A stretch of DNA of 64,000 nt from Trichocoleus desertorum NBK24. Lineage in GTDB: Bacteria; Cyanobacteriota; Cyanobacteriia; FACHB-46. The DNA lies in NCBI RefSeq assembly GCF_030409055.1, contig NZ_CP116619.1:1397628-1461627 (forward strand), given 5' to 3'. The position numbers were made by a program, and so were the translations under genes. Below are positions 8,743 through 17,502 of the stretch, one piece after another (position 1 is the stretch's first letter; each line of letters opens with the position of its first letter). The notes under the pieces are model-generated. The model did no database searches, had not been told where the DNA came from, and saw only the letters and a list, made by a program, of their open reading frames with translations.

Positions 8743-11088
8743 ATGAATGCAATGCTAGGAAGACTGTTAGGGGCACGCTACAAAGTTATACAAGCTCTAG
8801 GCTCAGGCGGGTTTGGTCAGACCTACATTGCAGAGGACATGCAGCGACCTGGAAATCCTCCCTGCGTGCTAAAACACCTCAATTTTTCGACACATCATTC
8901 CCAGGTTTTGCAGCAAGTGAGGCGCTTGTTTTATGCAGAAGCAGAAACTTTAGAAAAGCTAGGGAAACACCATGACCAAATTCCTCAACTGCTGGCTTAT
9001 TTTGAGGAAGAGCAAGAATTTTATTTAGTGCAAGAATTTATACCTGGAAATCCTTTAAGTGTGGAATTACCTGGGGGCACTAAGTTATCAGAAGCCCAAG
9101 TCATTGGCATCTTGGAAGATGTTTTAGGAGTCTTAGCTTACGTCCACTCTCAAGGGGTCATTCACCGAGATATCAAGCCAGATAACTTGATCAGGCGACA
9201 GCAGGACGGCAAATTAGTTTTGATTGATTTTGGTGCTGTCAAAACCATTACCAACCAAGTGGTCGAAACGACAGGCCAAACCCAGTTAAGCGTACCGATT
9301 TACACCTCTGGTTACGGAGCTAGTGAGCAATGTTTAGGGAAGCCTCAATTTAGCAGCGACATTTATGCGTTAGGCGTGATTGCGATTCAAGCCCTAACGG
9401 GAATGCGGCCTTCCCAGTTTCCTCTCGACCCAGAAAGTAGTGAAATCGTTTGGCACGATCAAGCTCGTGTCAGTCTTCATTTGAGAAACATCATTGACAA
9501 GATGGTGCGCTATCACTTCAGTCAGCGTTACCAATCGGCGATCGCAGTTTTACAAGACCTCCACCAAATTGCTGATGCACCTGTTGCTACAAGCGATCCG
9601 GTTAAACCTGCGGCAACTCCGATCGTAGCTCCCACCGTAAATCCCATCAGACCTGTTAAAAGCGAGCGCTTTCGTCGGCTATGGCCCGTTTTATTGGGAG
9701 TTGGGGTTGCTGCAATTGCTAGCTTTGGGGTCGCAGCTCTGTTGAAAAAGCCTTTACTTCAACCTTTCATCGATGCGGCTGTAGAAACACCCACAGAAAC
9801 TCTCAACCCACTAACTAGCTCCGATTCAGCGATCGCAACCACTAATATGAGCTGGGGCGAGAAAATTTTGACACCGGGAGTCGCCCCACCTACTAAACAG
9901 AAGGGAGTGGATGCGTTCGCCGCCAGTGCGTATCCTCAAGCAGTGATAGCTCTAGAAGCCGCACGTCAGGCAGAGCGTAGCGACCCCGAAACCCTGATCT
10001 ATCTCAACAATGCTCGAATTGGGGCAACTCCTGCTCATGCGATCGCAGTGGCTGTTCCTCTAGGCGACACCCTTTACTCGTCCTTAGAAATTTTACGAGG
10101 GGTAGCCCACGCTCAAACCCAGGTAAACCAGAAGGGAGGGATTAATGGCGTACCACTCAAAGTTGCGATCGCCAATGACAGCAATCAAGCTGAGCTAGCT
10201 GAAGCCATTGCCACTACTTTAGTCAACCGCTCCGAAGTTCTAGGAGTTGTGGGGCATGGCACCAGCGATACGACTCTAGCGGCGGGTCAGGTTTACCAAG
10301 CAGGGGAATTAGCCATGGTGGCCCCAGTCAGTTCTGCCGTTCAACTTTCGACGCTGGGCGACTATATTTTTCGGGTGATGCCCAGCGATCGCTTCACCGC
10401 CCGTGCCCTCTGCAACTACATGCTGACTCAGCTACAAAAGAAGCGAGTCGCGATCTTTTTCAGCTCTGGGAGTAGCTACAGCGAATCCTTAAGCAGTGAG
10501 TTTAAGAATGCTTTATTTTACGGAAATCAAGGCCAGGTCGTAGCGGAATTTGATTTGGCTGGCCCTGACTTCAACGCTTACGAAACAGTTGAGCAAGCGA
10601 TTAAGAAAAAAGCAGAGGTGATTATGCTAGCCGCCCCCAGTCAGGTGAGCGATCGCGCCTTGCAGGTGGTACAAATGAACCGCAGACGGCTTCCCGTTCT
10701 AGCCGGGGACAGCATCTATACCAAGAAGACTTTACAAGTGGGGGGAGAGGCAGCAGTCGGCATGGTTGTGGCGGTTCCTTCCAATGTTTTGGGGAATACT
10801 CGCCTACCCTTTCAACAGCAAGCCCAGAAGCTATGGGGGCATGAGATCGACTGGCGCACGGCTCTTGCCTACGACTCAACCCAGACTTTGGTCGCAGGAA
10901 TCCAACGCGACCCTTCTCGTCGCGGAGTTAGACAGACTTTAGAAACACCGAATTTTGCTGCAACTGGTGCTCTAGGTGCCGTGTCCTTTTCCCCGACAGG
11001 CGATCGCGAAGGGGTAGTGCAGCTAGTTCAGGTCGCGCCCGCTTCTAAACAACAACCTCAGGTTTATCGGTTCAAGCCCATCAACTAG
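8743..11088 (+). CDS. Membrane Ser/Thr protein kinase with extracytoplasmic type-1 periplasmic-binding domain
   Basis: An N-terminal Hanks-type kinase domain (about residues 10-275) has the glycine loop GSGGFG (20-25), Lys44, Glu66, HRD (141-143) and DFG (162-164), so it should be catalytically active. A proline-rich linker leads to one membrane helix at about 314-334. The rest, about 430-775, resembles the branched-chain amino acid/amide-binding proteins of ABC importers: a GVAHAQTQVNQKGGINGVPL motif, then GVVGHGTSDTTLAAG and MVAPVSSAVQL. This arrangement would let an extracytoplasmic ligand control a cytoplasmic kinase. The ligand and substrates are unknown. It is convergent with the small gene at 11098, with 9 bases between their stops. 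M4 (8752) is an alternative start. Confidence 0.88.
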   Translation: MNAMLGRLLGARYKVIQALGSGGFGQTYIAEDMQRPGNPPCVLKHLNFSTHHSQVLQQVRRLFYAEAETLEKLGKHHDQIPQLLAYFEEEQEFYLVQEFIPGNPLSVELPGGTKLSEAQVIGILEDVLGVLAYVHSQGVIHRDIKPDNLIRRQQDGKLVLIDFGAVKTITNQVVETTGQTQLSVPIYTSGYGASEQCLGKPQFSSDIYALGVIAIQALTGMRPSQFPLDPESSEIVWHDQARVSLHLRNIIDKMVRYHFSQRYQSAIAVLQDLHQIADAPVATSDPVKPAATPIVAPTVNPIRPVKSERFRRLWPVLLGVGVAAIASFGVAALLKKPLLQPFIDAAVETPTETLNPLTSSDSAIATTNMSWGEKILTPGVAPPTKQKGVDAFAASAYPQAVIALEAARQAERSDPETLIYLNNARIGATPAHAIAVAVPLGDTLYSSLEILRGVAHAQTQVNQKGGINGVPLKVAIANDSNQAELAEAIATTLVNRSEVLGVVGHGTSDTTLAAGQVYQAGELAMVAPVSSAVQLSTLGDYIFRVMPSDRFTARALCNYMLTQLQKKRVAIFFSSGSSYSESLSSEFKNALFYGNQGQVVAEFDLAGPDFNAYETVEQAIKKKAEVIMLAAPSQVSDRALQVVQMNRRRLPVLAGDSIYTKKTLQVGGEAAVGMVVAVPSNVLGNTRLPFQQQAQKLWGHEIDWRTALAYDSTQTLVAGIQRDPSRRGVRQTLETPNFAATGALGAVSFSPTGDREGVVQLVQVAPASKQQPQVYRFKPIN

Positions 11089-11097
11089 TCCTGAGCG

Positions 11098-11505
11098 CTA
11101 GCGAGAAATTTCCAGCATAGTTGCAGGAGCAGAAGTCGAACTAGCGGGAGTGTTGGGTTGCTGCTTCAGGCGCTTCAGTTGCAGTTCCCGAAATTGTGCT
11201 GCGGCATCATTCAAATTTTGTTGCTGCTCAGCTCCGTAGTCATCCGCACTCCGCATGCCACTAAAAGCAGCCCGGTGCATTAGGTTAAACAAACTGGAGG
11301 CACCGTTGCCAGAACGATCAGAAAAGAGATCGGTACCTCCATCCTTATTTTGGAAATCCTCTAACGGCTGCACAGCCCCGGCGGTTTGGGCCAAGGTTGG
11401 TTGAGGCAGTAGACCAGGAACGAGAGCAACACCGACTAGCAGACCGAGAATGAGTCGGGCCTGGAAGCGAGGAGAAGCTAATTTGATCTGAGGCTGCATC
11501 TTCAT
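11098..11505 (-). CDS. Hypothetical exported or membrane-anchored protein
   Basis: I do not recognise the family. The product of about 135 residues begins with a basic stretch, followed by one hydrophobic segment (LILGLLVGVALVPGLLPQ) that ends in TLAQT, consistent with a signal peptide cleaved near that point. The rest is polar, Gln/Asn/Ala-rich, and contains QQQNLNDAAAQFRELQLKRLKQQ, which could form a helix. ATG 11505 is the likely start; the frame opens at TTG 11523 and ATG 11499 is also possible. It is convergent with the kinase gene upstream of it in the window and 150 bases from the ABC permease gene. Confidence 0.6.
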   Translation of the reverse strand: MKMQPQIKLASPRFQARLILGLLVGVALVPGLLPQPTLAQTAGAVQPLEDFQNKDGGTDLFSDRSGNGASSLFNLMHRAAFSGMRSADDYGAEQQQNLNDAAAQFRELQLKRLKQQPNTPASSTSAPATMLEISR

Positions 11506-11655
11506 AAGCCGTTTTGGGTGCAAGGTTTACTAAGCTTTTACTGACGTTTAGGACGTAAACAAACTAGAAAAGCTCCCACGTTGCATCTAAATTAGGGATA
11601 TTTTCTAGGTTTGTCGATCCACTTTATTCACTCTATAAAGACAGTCTAACTCTGC

Positions 11656-12573
11656 TTAGGCGAATGTACGACGCAGTAAAGGCTGAATGCTCAACAGCGC
11701 GACGAGATCAAACGCCAAAAGAACCAAGAGTGCTCCGCCTAAACTGACTGCTCCCCAAGGCGCTTGCATCACCACACTGTTTAAGGCCCAGTCGTTGTGT
11801 AAATAGAGATAGCGAATTGGCTCGATCGCGTAGCTCAGGGGATTGAGCGTCGCTACCACTTGTAACCAGCGCGGCATAAAAGACAGAGGCGCAAGCGCAG
11901 TGCTGGCAAACAACAGCGGTAAATTGGTGACAAAAATCACGGCAATCAGTTCGACGTGTCCGGGCAAAGCAAAGGCCAAACCTAAGCTCAAGCCTGTGAC
12001 TCCCAAGACGAGAGCAAACACAATTAAAGTGACAACACCCAAACCGAGGAGATTAGGTAGACCAGCGCCTAGAAATGCGATCGCGCTGACAATCACTGCT
12101 GTCTGAATCAAGCTGAGCGTGGTGATGAAAATCGCTGAGGCCACCACAATGGAGAAGCGAGAAGCCAGCGGTGCCACTAACAGACGATTTAAGAAACCAA
12201 ACTCGCGATCGAACATCACAGGCAGACCTGCATTCAGCGCCCCACCAAAAGCCGTGAAGACAATAATGCCCGCACCTAAAAACTGACCATAACTCTGGCT
12301 ATCCCCAAACAAACCCTGCGGCACATTTTGAAACAAAGCGCCAAACAAAACCAGCCACATCAACGGCTGAATAATGCCAGCAATCAATGTAGAGGGACGA
12401 CGTTGCAACTGAATAAATAGGCGACGGGTGAGCGCTAAAGTTTCTTGAACAAAGTCACTCAAAGCGCTGGTCTGAGGCAATGCGGTTTTTGCAGCGAGTC
12501 CAACGGCATGGCTAGGTAGAGCTGCATTTTCAGAAGGGACGCTGGGTTTCGGGGGAGTTACACTACGGCTCAT
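11656..12573 (-). CDS. ABC-2 type transporter permease
   Basis: This is the membrane subunit of a two-gene ABC exporter of the daunorubicin/polyketide (DrrB-like) type. A cytoplasmic N-terminus of about 70 residues precedes roughly six hydrophobic helices. The ABC-2 family stretch near FDREFGFLNRLLVAPLASR (between the second and third helices) and FMPRWLQVVATLNPLSYAIEPIRYL near the C-terminus are clear. The ATPase gene lies immediately upstream on the same strand, 53-54 bases away, so the two form one operon with ctaA and ctaB further up. The substrate is unknown; the position suggests a link to cytochrome oxidase or heme A assembly, which is inference. Confidence 0.9.
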   Translation of the reverse strand: MSRSVTPPKPSVPSENAALPSHAVGLAAKTALPQTSALSDFVQETLALTRRLFIQLQRRPSTLIAGIIQPLMWLVLFGALFQNVPQGLFGDSQSYGQFLGAGIIVFTAFGGALNAGLPVMFDREFGFLNRLLVAPLASRFSIVVASAIFITTLSLIQTAVIVSAIAFLGAGLPNLLGLGVVTLIVFALVLGVTGLSLGLAFALPGHVELIAVIFVTNLPLLFASTALAPLSFMPRWLQVVATLNPLSYAIEPIRYLYLHNDWALNSVVMQAPWGAVSLGGALLVLLAFDLVALLSIQPLLRRTFA

Positions 12574-12626
12574 TCAACTGTCCTCAGTTAGCTTAGGAAT
12601 TAGTGCTCAAGAATTAACGCTCAGGG

Positions 12627-13646
12627 TCAACGCATATTTTGTTTGCGTTCGGCTTTGGGATCACGGCTCCCTGCCGCTGCGAGTTCTGCATCTACCAAAG
12701 TGCGACCTGTAGCAGCGAGGTAGACATCATCTAAGCTGGGGCGGGCTTGAGCAATGCCAAAGGTGGGTAGACCCGCCTCTTTGAGGGCTTGCTGTACCGT
12801 CGTGAGAGCTTCACTTTGGGACGCTACTACTAGATTGAGGGAATTGCCCTGAGCACTATTAATGATTACTTCCTGCACCGTCGGCAGGCTTTCTAACATT
12901 GCTCTGGCTTTTTCGGCTTCTTCAGGGGGCGTAAACTCTCGAATTCTTAAGGTAATGCGATCGCCCCCAACTTGATCCTTGAGAGCCGACGGTGTACCCG
13001 CTGCAATCACCAACCCGCGATCGATAATGGCAACGCGATCGGCTAAGGCATCAATCTCTTCTAAGTAATGGCTAGTGATAAGCACTGCGGTTCCTGCGGC
13101 TCGTAACTGACGTAGAAAGTTCCAGACTGCGACACGACTCTCAATATCCAAGCCTACCGTCGGCTCATCCAAAACCAAAACATCCGGCTGGTGCAGTAAA
13201 CCCGCTGCCAAATCTAGCCGCTTCCGGAGTCCGCCTGAATAGGTGCCTGTCTTTTTATCGGCCCACTCTGCCAAGCCCAGTAATTCGATCGCTGTAGCAA
13301 TTCGTTCTTTGGCGATCGTCCGAGGCAAATGATACAGCGCCGCTTGTAGTTGCAGCAGTTCCCGTCCAGTTAGAACTTTATCCAGTGCCACTTCTTGAGC
13401 TACGTAGCCCAGCAACTGTCGAGCTGCCCTAGGATTTTCAGTCACTGAAACACCAGACACCTCGACCTTGCCAGCATCCGGTTGCGCCAGGGTGCAAAGA
13501 CAGCGAATCGTAGTGGTTTTACCTGCACCATTCGGTCCTAGGAGGCCAAAAATTTCTCCTGGTTCTACCTGAAACGAAACGTCTTTAACCGCTTCAACCT
13601 GACCGTAGTGCTTCTGGAGATGTTGAATCAGAACAGCGGGAGGCAT
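12627..13646 (-). CDS. ABC transporter ATP-binding protein, DrrA-like
   Basis: This is the ATPase partner of the ABC-2 permease just downstream. Walker A GPNGAGKTT lies at about residue 36, the signature YSGGLRKRLDLA at about 137, Walker B VLVLDEPTVGLD at about 157, and the switch histidine in ITSHYLEE. The C-terminal 100 residues match the extension usual in daunorubicin-resistance-type ATPases (DUF4162-like). ATG 13646 is preferred over the in-frame TTG 13655 because the family starts close to AVLIQHLQKHYG. It lies 58 bases after ctaB on the same strand. Confidence 0.93.
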   Translation of the reverse strand: MPPAVLIQHLQKHYGQVEAVKDVSFQVEPGEIFGLLGPNGAGKTTTIRCLCTLAQPDAGKVEVSGVSVTENPRAARQLLGYVAQEVALDKVLTGRELLQLQAALYHLPRTIAKERIATAIELLGLAEWADKKTGTYSGGLRKRLDLAAGLLHQPDVLVLDEPTVGLDIESRVAVWNFLRQLRAAGTAVLITSHYLEEIDALADRVAIIDRGLVIAAGTPSALKDQVGGDRITLRIREFTPPEEAEKARAMLESLPTVQEVIINSAQGNSLNLVVASQSEALTTVQQALKEAGLPTFGIAQARPSLDDVYLAATGRTLVDAELAAAGSRDPKAERKQNMR

Positions 13647-13704
13647 AGCGATCAATATTCCTTGGCAATTTACAACTAAAGTTTAAGCAGCATCTCCTTT
13701 TATT

Positions 13705-14700
13705 CTAAACAGTTAGGCCTTGCAGCATTGGAATTGCACTGATTAAAGACTGGAGATTCTCGGTACAAAAGCTCAACAATTGATGGGTCAAAGGCAGACT
13801 ATCTAGTACCATGCCAGCGCAGAGCAACATCAGATAGAGAATGGAATACTTAAACAGCGATCGCGCCTGATCTAAGTCAGCCGGAGCTTTTATCAGTTGC
13901 CATGCTTTCTGAGCAAAGACACTGCCCAATAGCAAGGCTACAGCAGCATACACCGCTCCCATCACATGTAAGGGATACACCAACAAAAGGGTCACGGGGA
14001 TCAAGAGCAAGGTATACCACCAAATTTGCCGCGCCGTTTCTGCTTCTCCCGCGACCACAGGCAACATGGGCACCCCTACACTGGCGTAGTCTTTACGAAT
14101 CATTAGCGCCAAAGCCCAAAAGTGCGGTGGCGTCCAGAAAAAGACAATCGCAAACAACACCCAAGCCGCCCAACTTAAATCACCTGTCACCGCTGCCCAA
14201 CCGACTAACGGTGGAATTGCCCCAGCCGCGCCGCCAATCACAATATTCTGGGTACTATGCCGTTTGAGCCAGTGGGTATAGACCAAGACATAGACCACAA
14301 TGCCCGACATCGCCAGCAAAGCGCTGAGCAAATTGGCAAAGACCACCAATAAAGAAAAGGAAACTGAAGCCAGGGCGATCGCAAAAATCAGCGCGTCACG
14401 AGGCTGCACCCGACCCGAAGGCAGAGGGCGATGCCGTGTCCGCTCCATTACATAGTCAATGTCGCGATCGTATAAACAGTTGATGGTGTTGGCAGAGGCC
14501 GCAGCCAGAGCACCCCCGGTCAACGTCACCAGCAGCAACAGCGGATTCACTTGGCCTTCTGCCGCAATCCACATTCCACCTGCGGTGGTAATCAGCAGCA
14601 GCAGGATAATGCGGGGTTTAGTGAGTTGGTAATAGCTCTGAATAACTTGAACTAAGTTTTGGTTTCGGCGGGGGGCTTGAGTCCAAAGCGTTTCTTGCAT
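13705..14700 (-). CDS. ctaB: Protoheme IX farnesyltransferase (heme O synthase)
   Basis: CtaB attaches a farnesyl group to protoheme IX to make heme O, the precursor of heme A for cytochrome c oxidase. The 331-residue protein is a UbiA-family membrane enzyme with about nine hydrophobic helices. The first aspartate-rich motif is visible as [12 protein letters not shown] (about residue 72), followed by [11 protein letters not shown], and the later region includes [19 protein letters not shown], all characteristic of heme O synthases. It begins at ATG 14700, about 110 bases downstream of ctaA on the same strand. Confidence 0.95.
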   Translation of the reverse strand: MQETLWTQAPRRNQNLVQVIQSYYQLTKPRIILLLLITTAGGMWIAAEGQVNPLLLLVTLTGGALAAASANTINCLYDRDIDYVMERTRHRPLPSGRVQPRDALIFAIALASVSFSLLVVFANLLSALLAMSGIVVYVLVYTHWLKRHSTQNIVIGGAAGAIPPLVGWAAVTGDLSWAAWVLFAIVFFWTPPHFWALALMIRKDYASVGVPMLPVVAGEAETARQIWWYTLLLIPVTLLLVYPLHVMGAVYAAVALLLGSVFAQKAWQLIKAPADLDQARSLFKYSILYLMLLCAGMVLDSLPLTHQLLSFCTENLQSLISAIPMLQGLTV

Positions 14701-14807
14701 TATTTAGTTCCTATAAAACTTGCAGGCTACAGCAGCGGGGACACGACCCTACTGATCGTTAGCCATTCATGGCCTTATTAGGCTCTACAGTCTTACCTAA
14801 AGCGGGG

Positions 14808-15785
14808 CTAGGCAGGTTCAGAGTGAATGCTAGGCGAGGGTTGCACCGACAAACTAGAGGTCGGCTCAGCCGCTTTAATCGTGGAGCGATCGCGCCAAGC
14901 TACCACGGTGAATGCCACTAAGGTTCCGAGTAAAGCCGCACCAATCGCTTGGTGAGCCACGGTTAGCGGTTCCACCTGAAGGTGTAAACGAAATGTAGCG
15001 ATCCCCAAGGCAACTTGCAACACCAGCAGACCTGCAATCCAGTTGGCAAACTGGCGCAGAAGTGGGCTTAGGGCAGGAGTTCGCCAAGCCAACCAGACAG
15101 TTGCGATCGTCGCTAAGCTAGCTGGCAGCACTCCAGCAATATGGCTATTCATCACTTGGCAGAGTTGAGCGGTTCCTAAGCATTGGTGTAACGCCCACTG
15201 CGAGCCAACTAGCGCCCCTAAAATGCTTTGAGCATAAACAAAGATAGCCGCGCTCAGACTGACCCAGGGTAGCTTTCCAACCGTGCCAGTGCCTTGATAA
15301 GGAACCAACGCCATGCGGATCACGAGCAAGGTCGTGAAATATAGCAATGCCGTTCCTAGGTGAGCCGTAACAATGTCGAAGCGCAGAAGTTCAGTGACTG
15401 TCAGTCCTCCCAAGGCTCCTTGAAACACAATCAAGCCTACAACTAGCGTGGCGGCCCAAGGCAACCAAGTTGGCAATTGGCGGCGATTCCACCAAGTAAC
15501 TCCAAATAAGGCGATCGAAGACAAACCCAGCAGGGCTGCATCTAAGCGGTGGAACCACTCTAGGAAAACTTGCAGATTCATCTGCTGGCGGGGCACCAAC
15601 TCCCCATAGCACAAGGGCCAGTCAGGGCAGGCTAATCCAGCATTCATCACCCGGGTAGCACTGCCAATTGCCATCAACAGCAGCGTCGCGATCGCCATCC
15701 GCATCACAAAACGCGAGAGCCATTGCACTAGCTGGGAGGACTCTGGCGCTAATTCAGGGTGACGAGGTAAGACAGAATCTGTCAT
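14808..15785 (-). CDS. ctaA: Heme A synthase, COX15/CtaA family
   Basis: CtaA oxidises the heme O methyl group to a formyl group, giving heme A for cytochrome c oxidase. The protein has about eight membrane helices with the COX15 landmarks: GSATRVMNAGLACPDWPLCYG (first conserved loop, with the paired cysteines), a WFHRLDAALLG heme-ligand histidine, a HLGTALLYF helix, a second cysteine pair in HQCLGTAQLCQ, and AHQAIGAALLG near the end. ATG 15785 is preferred; the frame is open to TTG 15809. It heads the ctaA-ctaB-ABC operon and is divergent from ctaC. Confidence 0.94.
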   Translation of the reverse strand: MTDSVLPRHPELAPESSQLVQWLSRFVMRMAIATLLLMAIGSATRVMNAGLACPDWPLCYGELVPRQQMNLQVFLEWFHRLDAALLGLSSIALFGVTWWNRRQLPTWLPWAATLVVGLIVFQGALGGLTVTELLRFDIVTAHLGTALLYFTTLLVIRMALVPYQGTGTVGKLPWVSLSAAIFVYAQSILGALVGSQWALHQCLGTAQLCQVMNSHIAGVLPASLATIATVWLAWRTPALSPLLRQFANWIAGLLVLQVALGIATFRLHLQVEPLTVAHQAIGAALLGTLVAFTVVAWRDRSTIKAAEPTSSLSVQPSPSIHSEPA

Positions 15786-16286
15786 AAGCGGTACCCTAAC
15801 AAAAATCAAAATTTACTGGGATTTGGCCGACTCTCATCCTCACCCTAGCACTGGATCTTGAGGATGAAGGACTCTATTTACTACTTTAAGGACGCTATCC
15901 TTAAATGGAGGTAGGTTTAGGAATTTCTTTTGATTGTGAAGTAGGCTACAAACGGCTACATCTGGCTTTCAAGAGTTAAACCAGCATAAAAATCCAGACC
16001 TAGGATAAGTACTTCCAGGGCTTGATTCATCCGTCTTCGGTGCGATCCCGAAGAAATTCCTAAAGATATACAATGACGACCGATCTTCCCAACTCCCTGC
16101 TTTACCTTGGTAAGTAGATCGAACTGATAAAGCTTGATGATCCTAATTTTGCATTTAGCAAATTAATTCGTTTCTGCGGGAATTCTTTGGGCTGAATTTC
16201 CTTAGTTAATGAGATTTGAACTCATTAAAAAGAATTAATTGCCACTTAATCTCAAAGTTAGTTTTGATAGGAAGCTCTAACTAGCC
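15786..16286. promoter_or_regulatory. Divergent ctaA/ctaC control region, 501 bp
   Basis: No gene is evident. This spacer must hold the promoters for both the heme A operon (minus) and the oxidase operon (plus). A perfect 8-bp hairpin, TTTAAGGA (15885-15892) with TCCTTAAA (15898-15905), sits nearer ctaA. The part next to ctaC (about 16140-16260) is strongly AT-rich with repeated AATTAATT-like runs, suggesting the ctaC promoter. I cannot assign specific -10/-35 boxes with confidence. Confidence 0.5.
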
Positions 16287-17414
16287 GTGAAAATTCCCAG
16301 CGCTATTTCAGCCATGATTGCTGGCATCCTACTGACACTTGCGAGTGTTTGGTACGGCCAAAATCATGATTTGTTACCGATTGCAGCTTCTGAAGAAGCT
16401 CCTCTGGTAGACGGACTCTTCAATGTCATGATGACTATCGGAACTGGCATTTTCTTGCTGGTTCAGGGAGTCCTGATTATTTCCATCATTCGATTCCGTC
16501 GTCGTGAGGGAGACGACACAGATGGGCCTCCCATCCACGGCAACATCCCCCTCGAAATTCTTTGGACTGCGATCCCCGCCATCATTGTTTTGGGTATTTC
16601 GGTCTATAGCTTCGAAGTTTATCTGCGTGAAGGCGGCGTTGATCCCATGAATCACGCGGCTGCCCACGCCCCCAAGGCAGAACGGATGGCTCAAATGCCG
16701 GGAGCGGCGATCGCGGCCACCCTTACCGATACACCTGCCACCGAAAATCGCAATCAACTGGAACAAGAGCAAGCACTGCAAGATCCAGCCACGGCTGCGG
16801 TTCGGAATGAAACCATTCCACAACGCAAGGATGCTCCGGGTGAAGGCGTTACCGCAGGTCGGGTAGGGCCAACGCCTGACAAACAGGGTAAGGCACCTGA
16901 AATGGTCGTGAATGTCACAGGCTTGCAATTTGCCTGGATCTTTACTTACCCAGACAGCGGCGTGGTTGCGGCAGAATTACATGTCCCCACGGGTCGCGAG
17001 GTCAAACTCAATATTTCGGCCAATGATGTGATTCATGCCTTCTGGGTACCAGAGTTTCGCCTGAAGCAAGATGCAGTCCCTGGTCTACAAAGTGAACTGC
17101 GCTTTACACCCACCAGAATCGGAGAATATCCGCTCATCTGTGCCGAGCTTTGCGGTGCCTACCACGGTGCGATGAAGACTAAAGTTTTAGTTCAAGCGCC
17201 CCAAGATTTTGACAATTGGATTCAAAGTCAAAGGGTGGCGGCAGCGGAAGACTTAACTCAGGCGATCGCGGCTAACCCAGCCGATCTATCTACTGATGAA
17301 TTTTTAGCGCCTTACACCCAAGATTTAGGCATCAGCGCAGCAGCACTTCAGGAACTTCCCCATAGCATGCACCAGATGCATCATGAGGATACTGTCAGCA
17401 GTACTGCCAGCTAA
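16287..17414 (+). CDS. ctaC: Cytochrome c oxidase subunit II
   Basis: Subunit II carries the dinuclear CuA centre that accepts electrons from cytochrome c or c6. A signal/anchor segment at residues 8-22, two membrane helices at about 46-69 and 90-111, and a C-terminal cupredoxin domain are visible. The CuA ligands are present: His250, Cys285, Glu287, Cys289, His293 and Met296 (CAELCGAYHGAM). The protein is long (375 residues) because about 90 residues of Ala/Gln/Pro-rich, charged sequence (about 113-205) separate helix 2 from the CuA domain, and a His/Met-rich tail ends it. The start is GTG 16287. It is the first gene of ctaC-ctaD-ctaE. Confidence 0.95.
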   Translation: MKIPSAISAMIAGILLTLASVWYGQNHDLLPIAASEEAPLVDGLFNVMMTIGTGIFLLVQGVLIISIIRFRRREGDDTDGPPIHGNIPLEILWTAIPAIIVLGISVYSFEVYLREGGVDPMNHAAAHAPKAERMAQMPGAAIAATLTDTPATENRNQLEQEQALQDPATAAVRNETIPQRKDAPGEGVTAGRVGPTPDKQGKAPEMVVNVTGLQFAWIFTYPDSGVVAAELHVPTGREVKLNISANDVIHAFWVPEFRLKQDAVPGLQSELRFTPTRIGEYPLICAELCGAYHGAMKTKVLVQAPQDFDNWIQSQRVAAAEDLTQAIAANPADLSTDEFLAPYTQDLGISAAALQELPHSMHQMHHEDTVSSTAS

Positions 17415-17502
17415 AGTAAGCCTAAGTTAAGGTTCAGTTGAGTTTGCTTTCAGAGAAATTTAGAGACTGTCACTTGGCATCTCTCTGTTGTGAGAATTGG
17501 CT

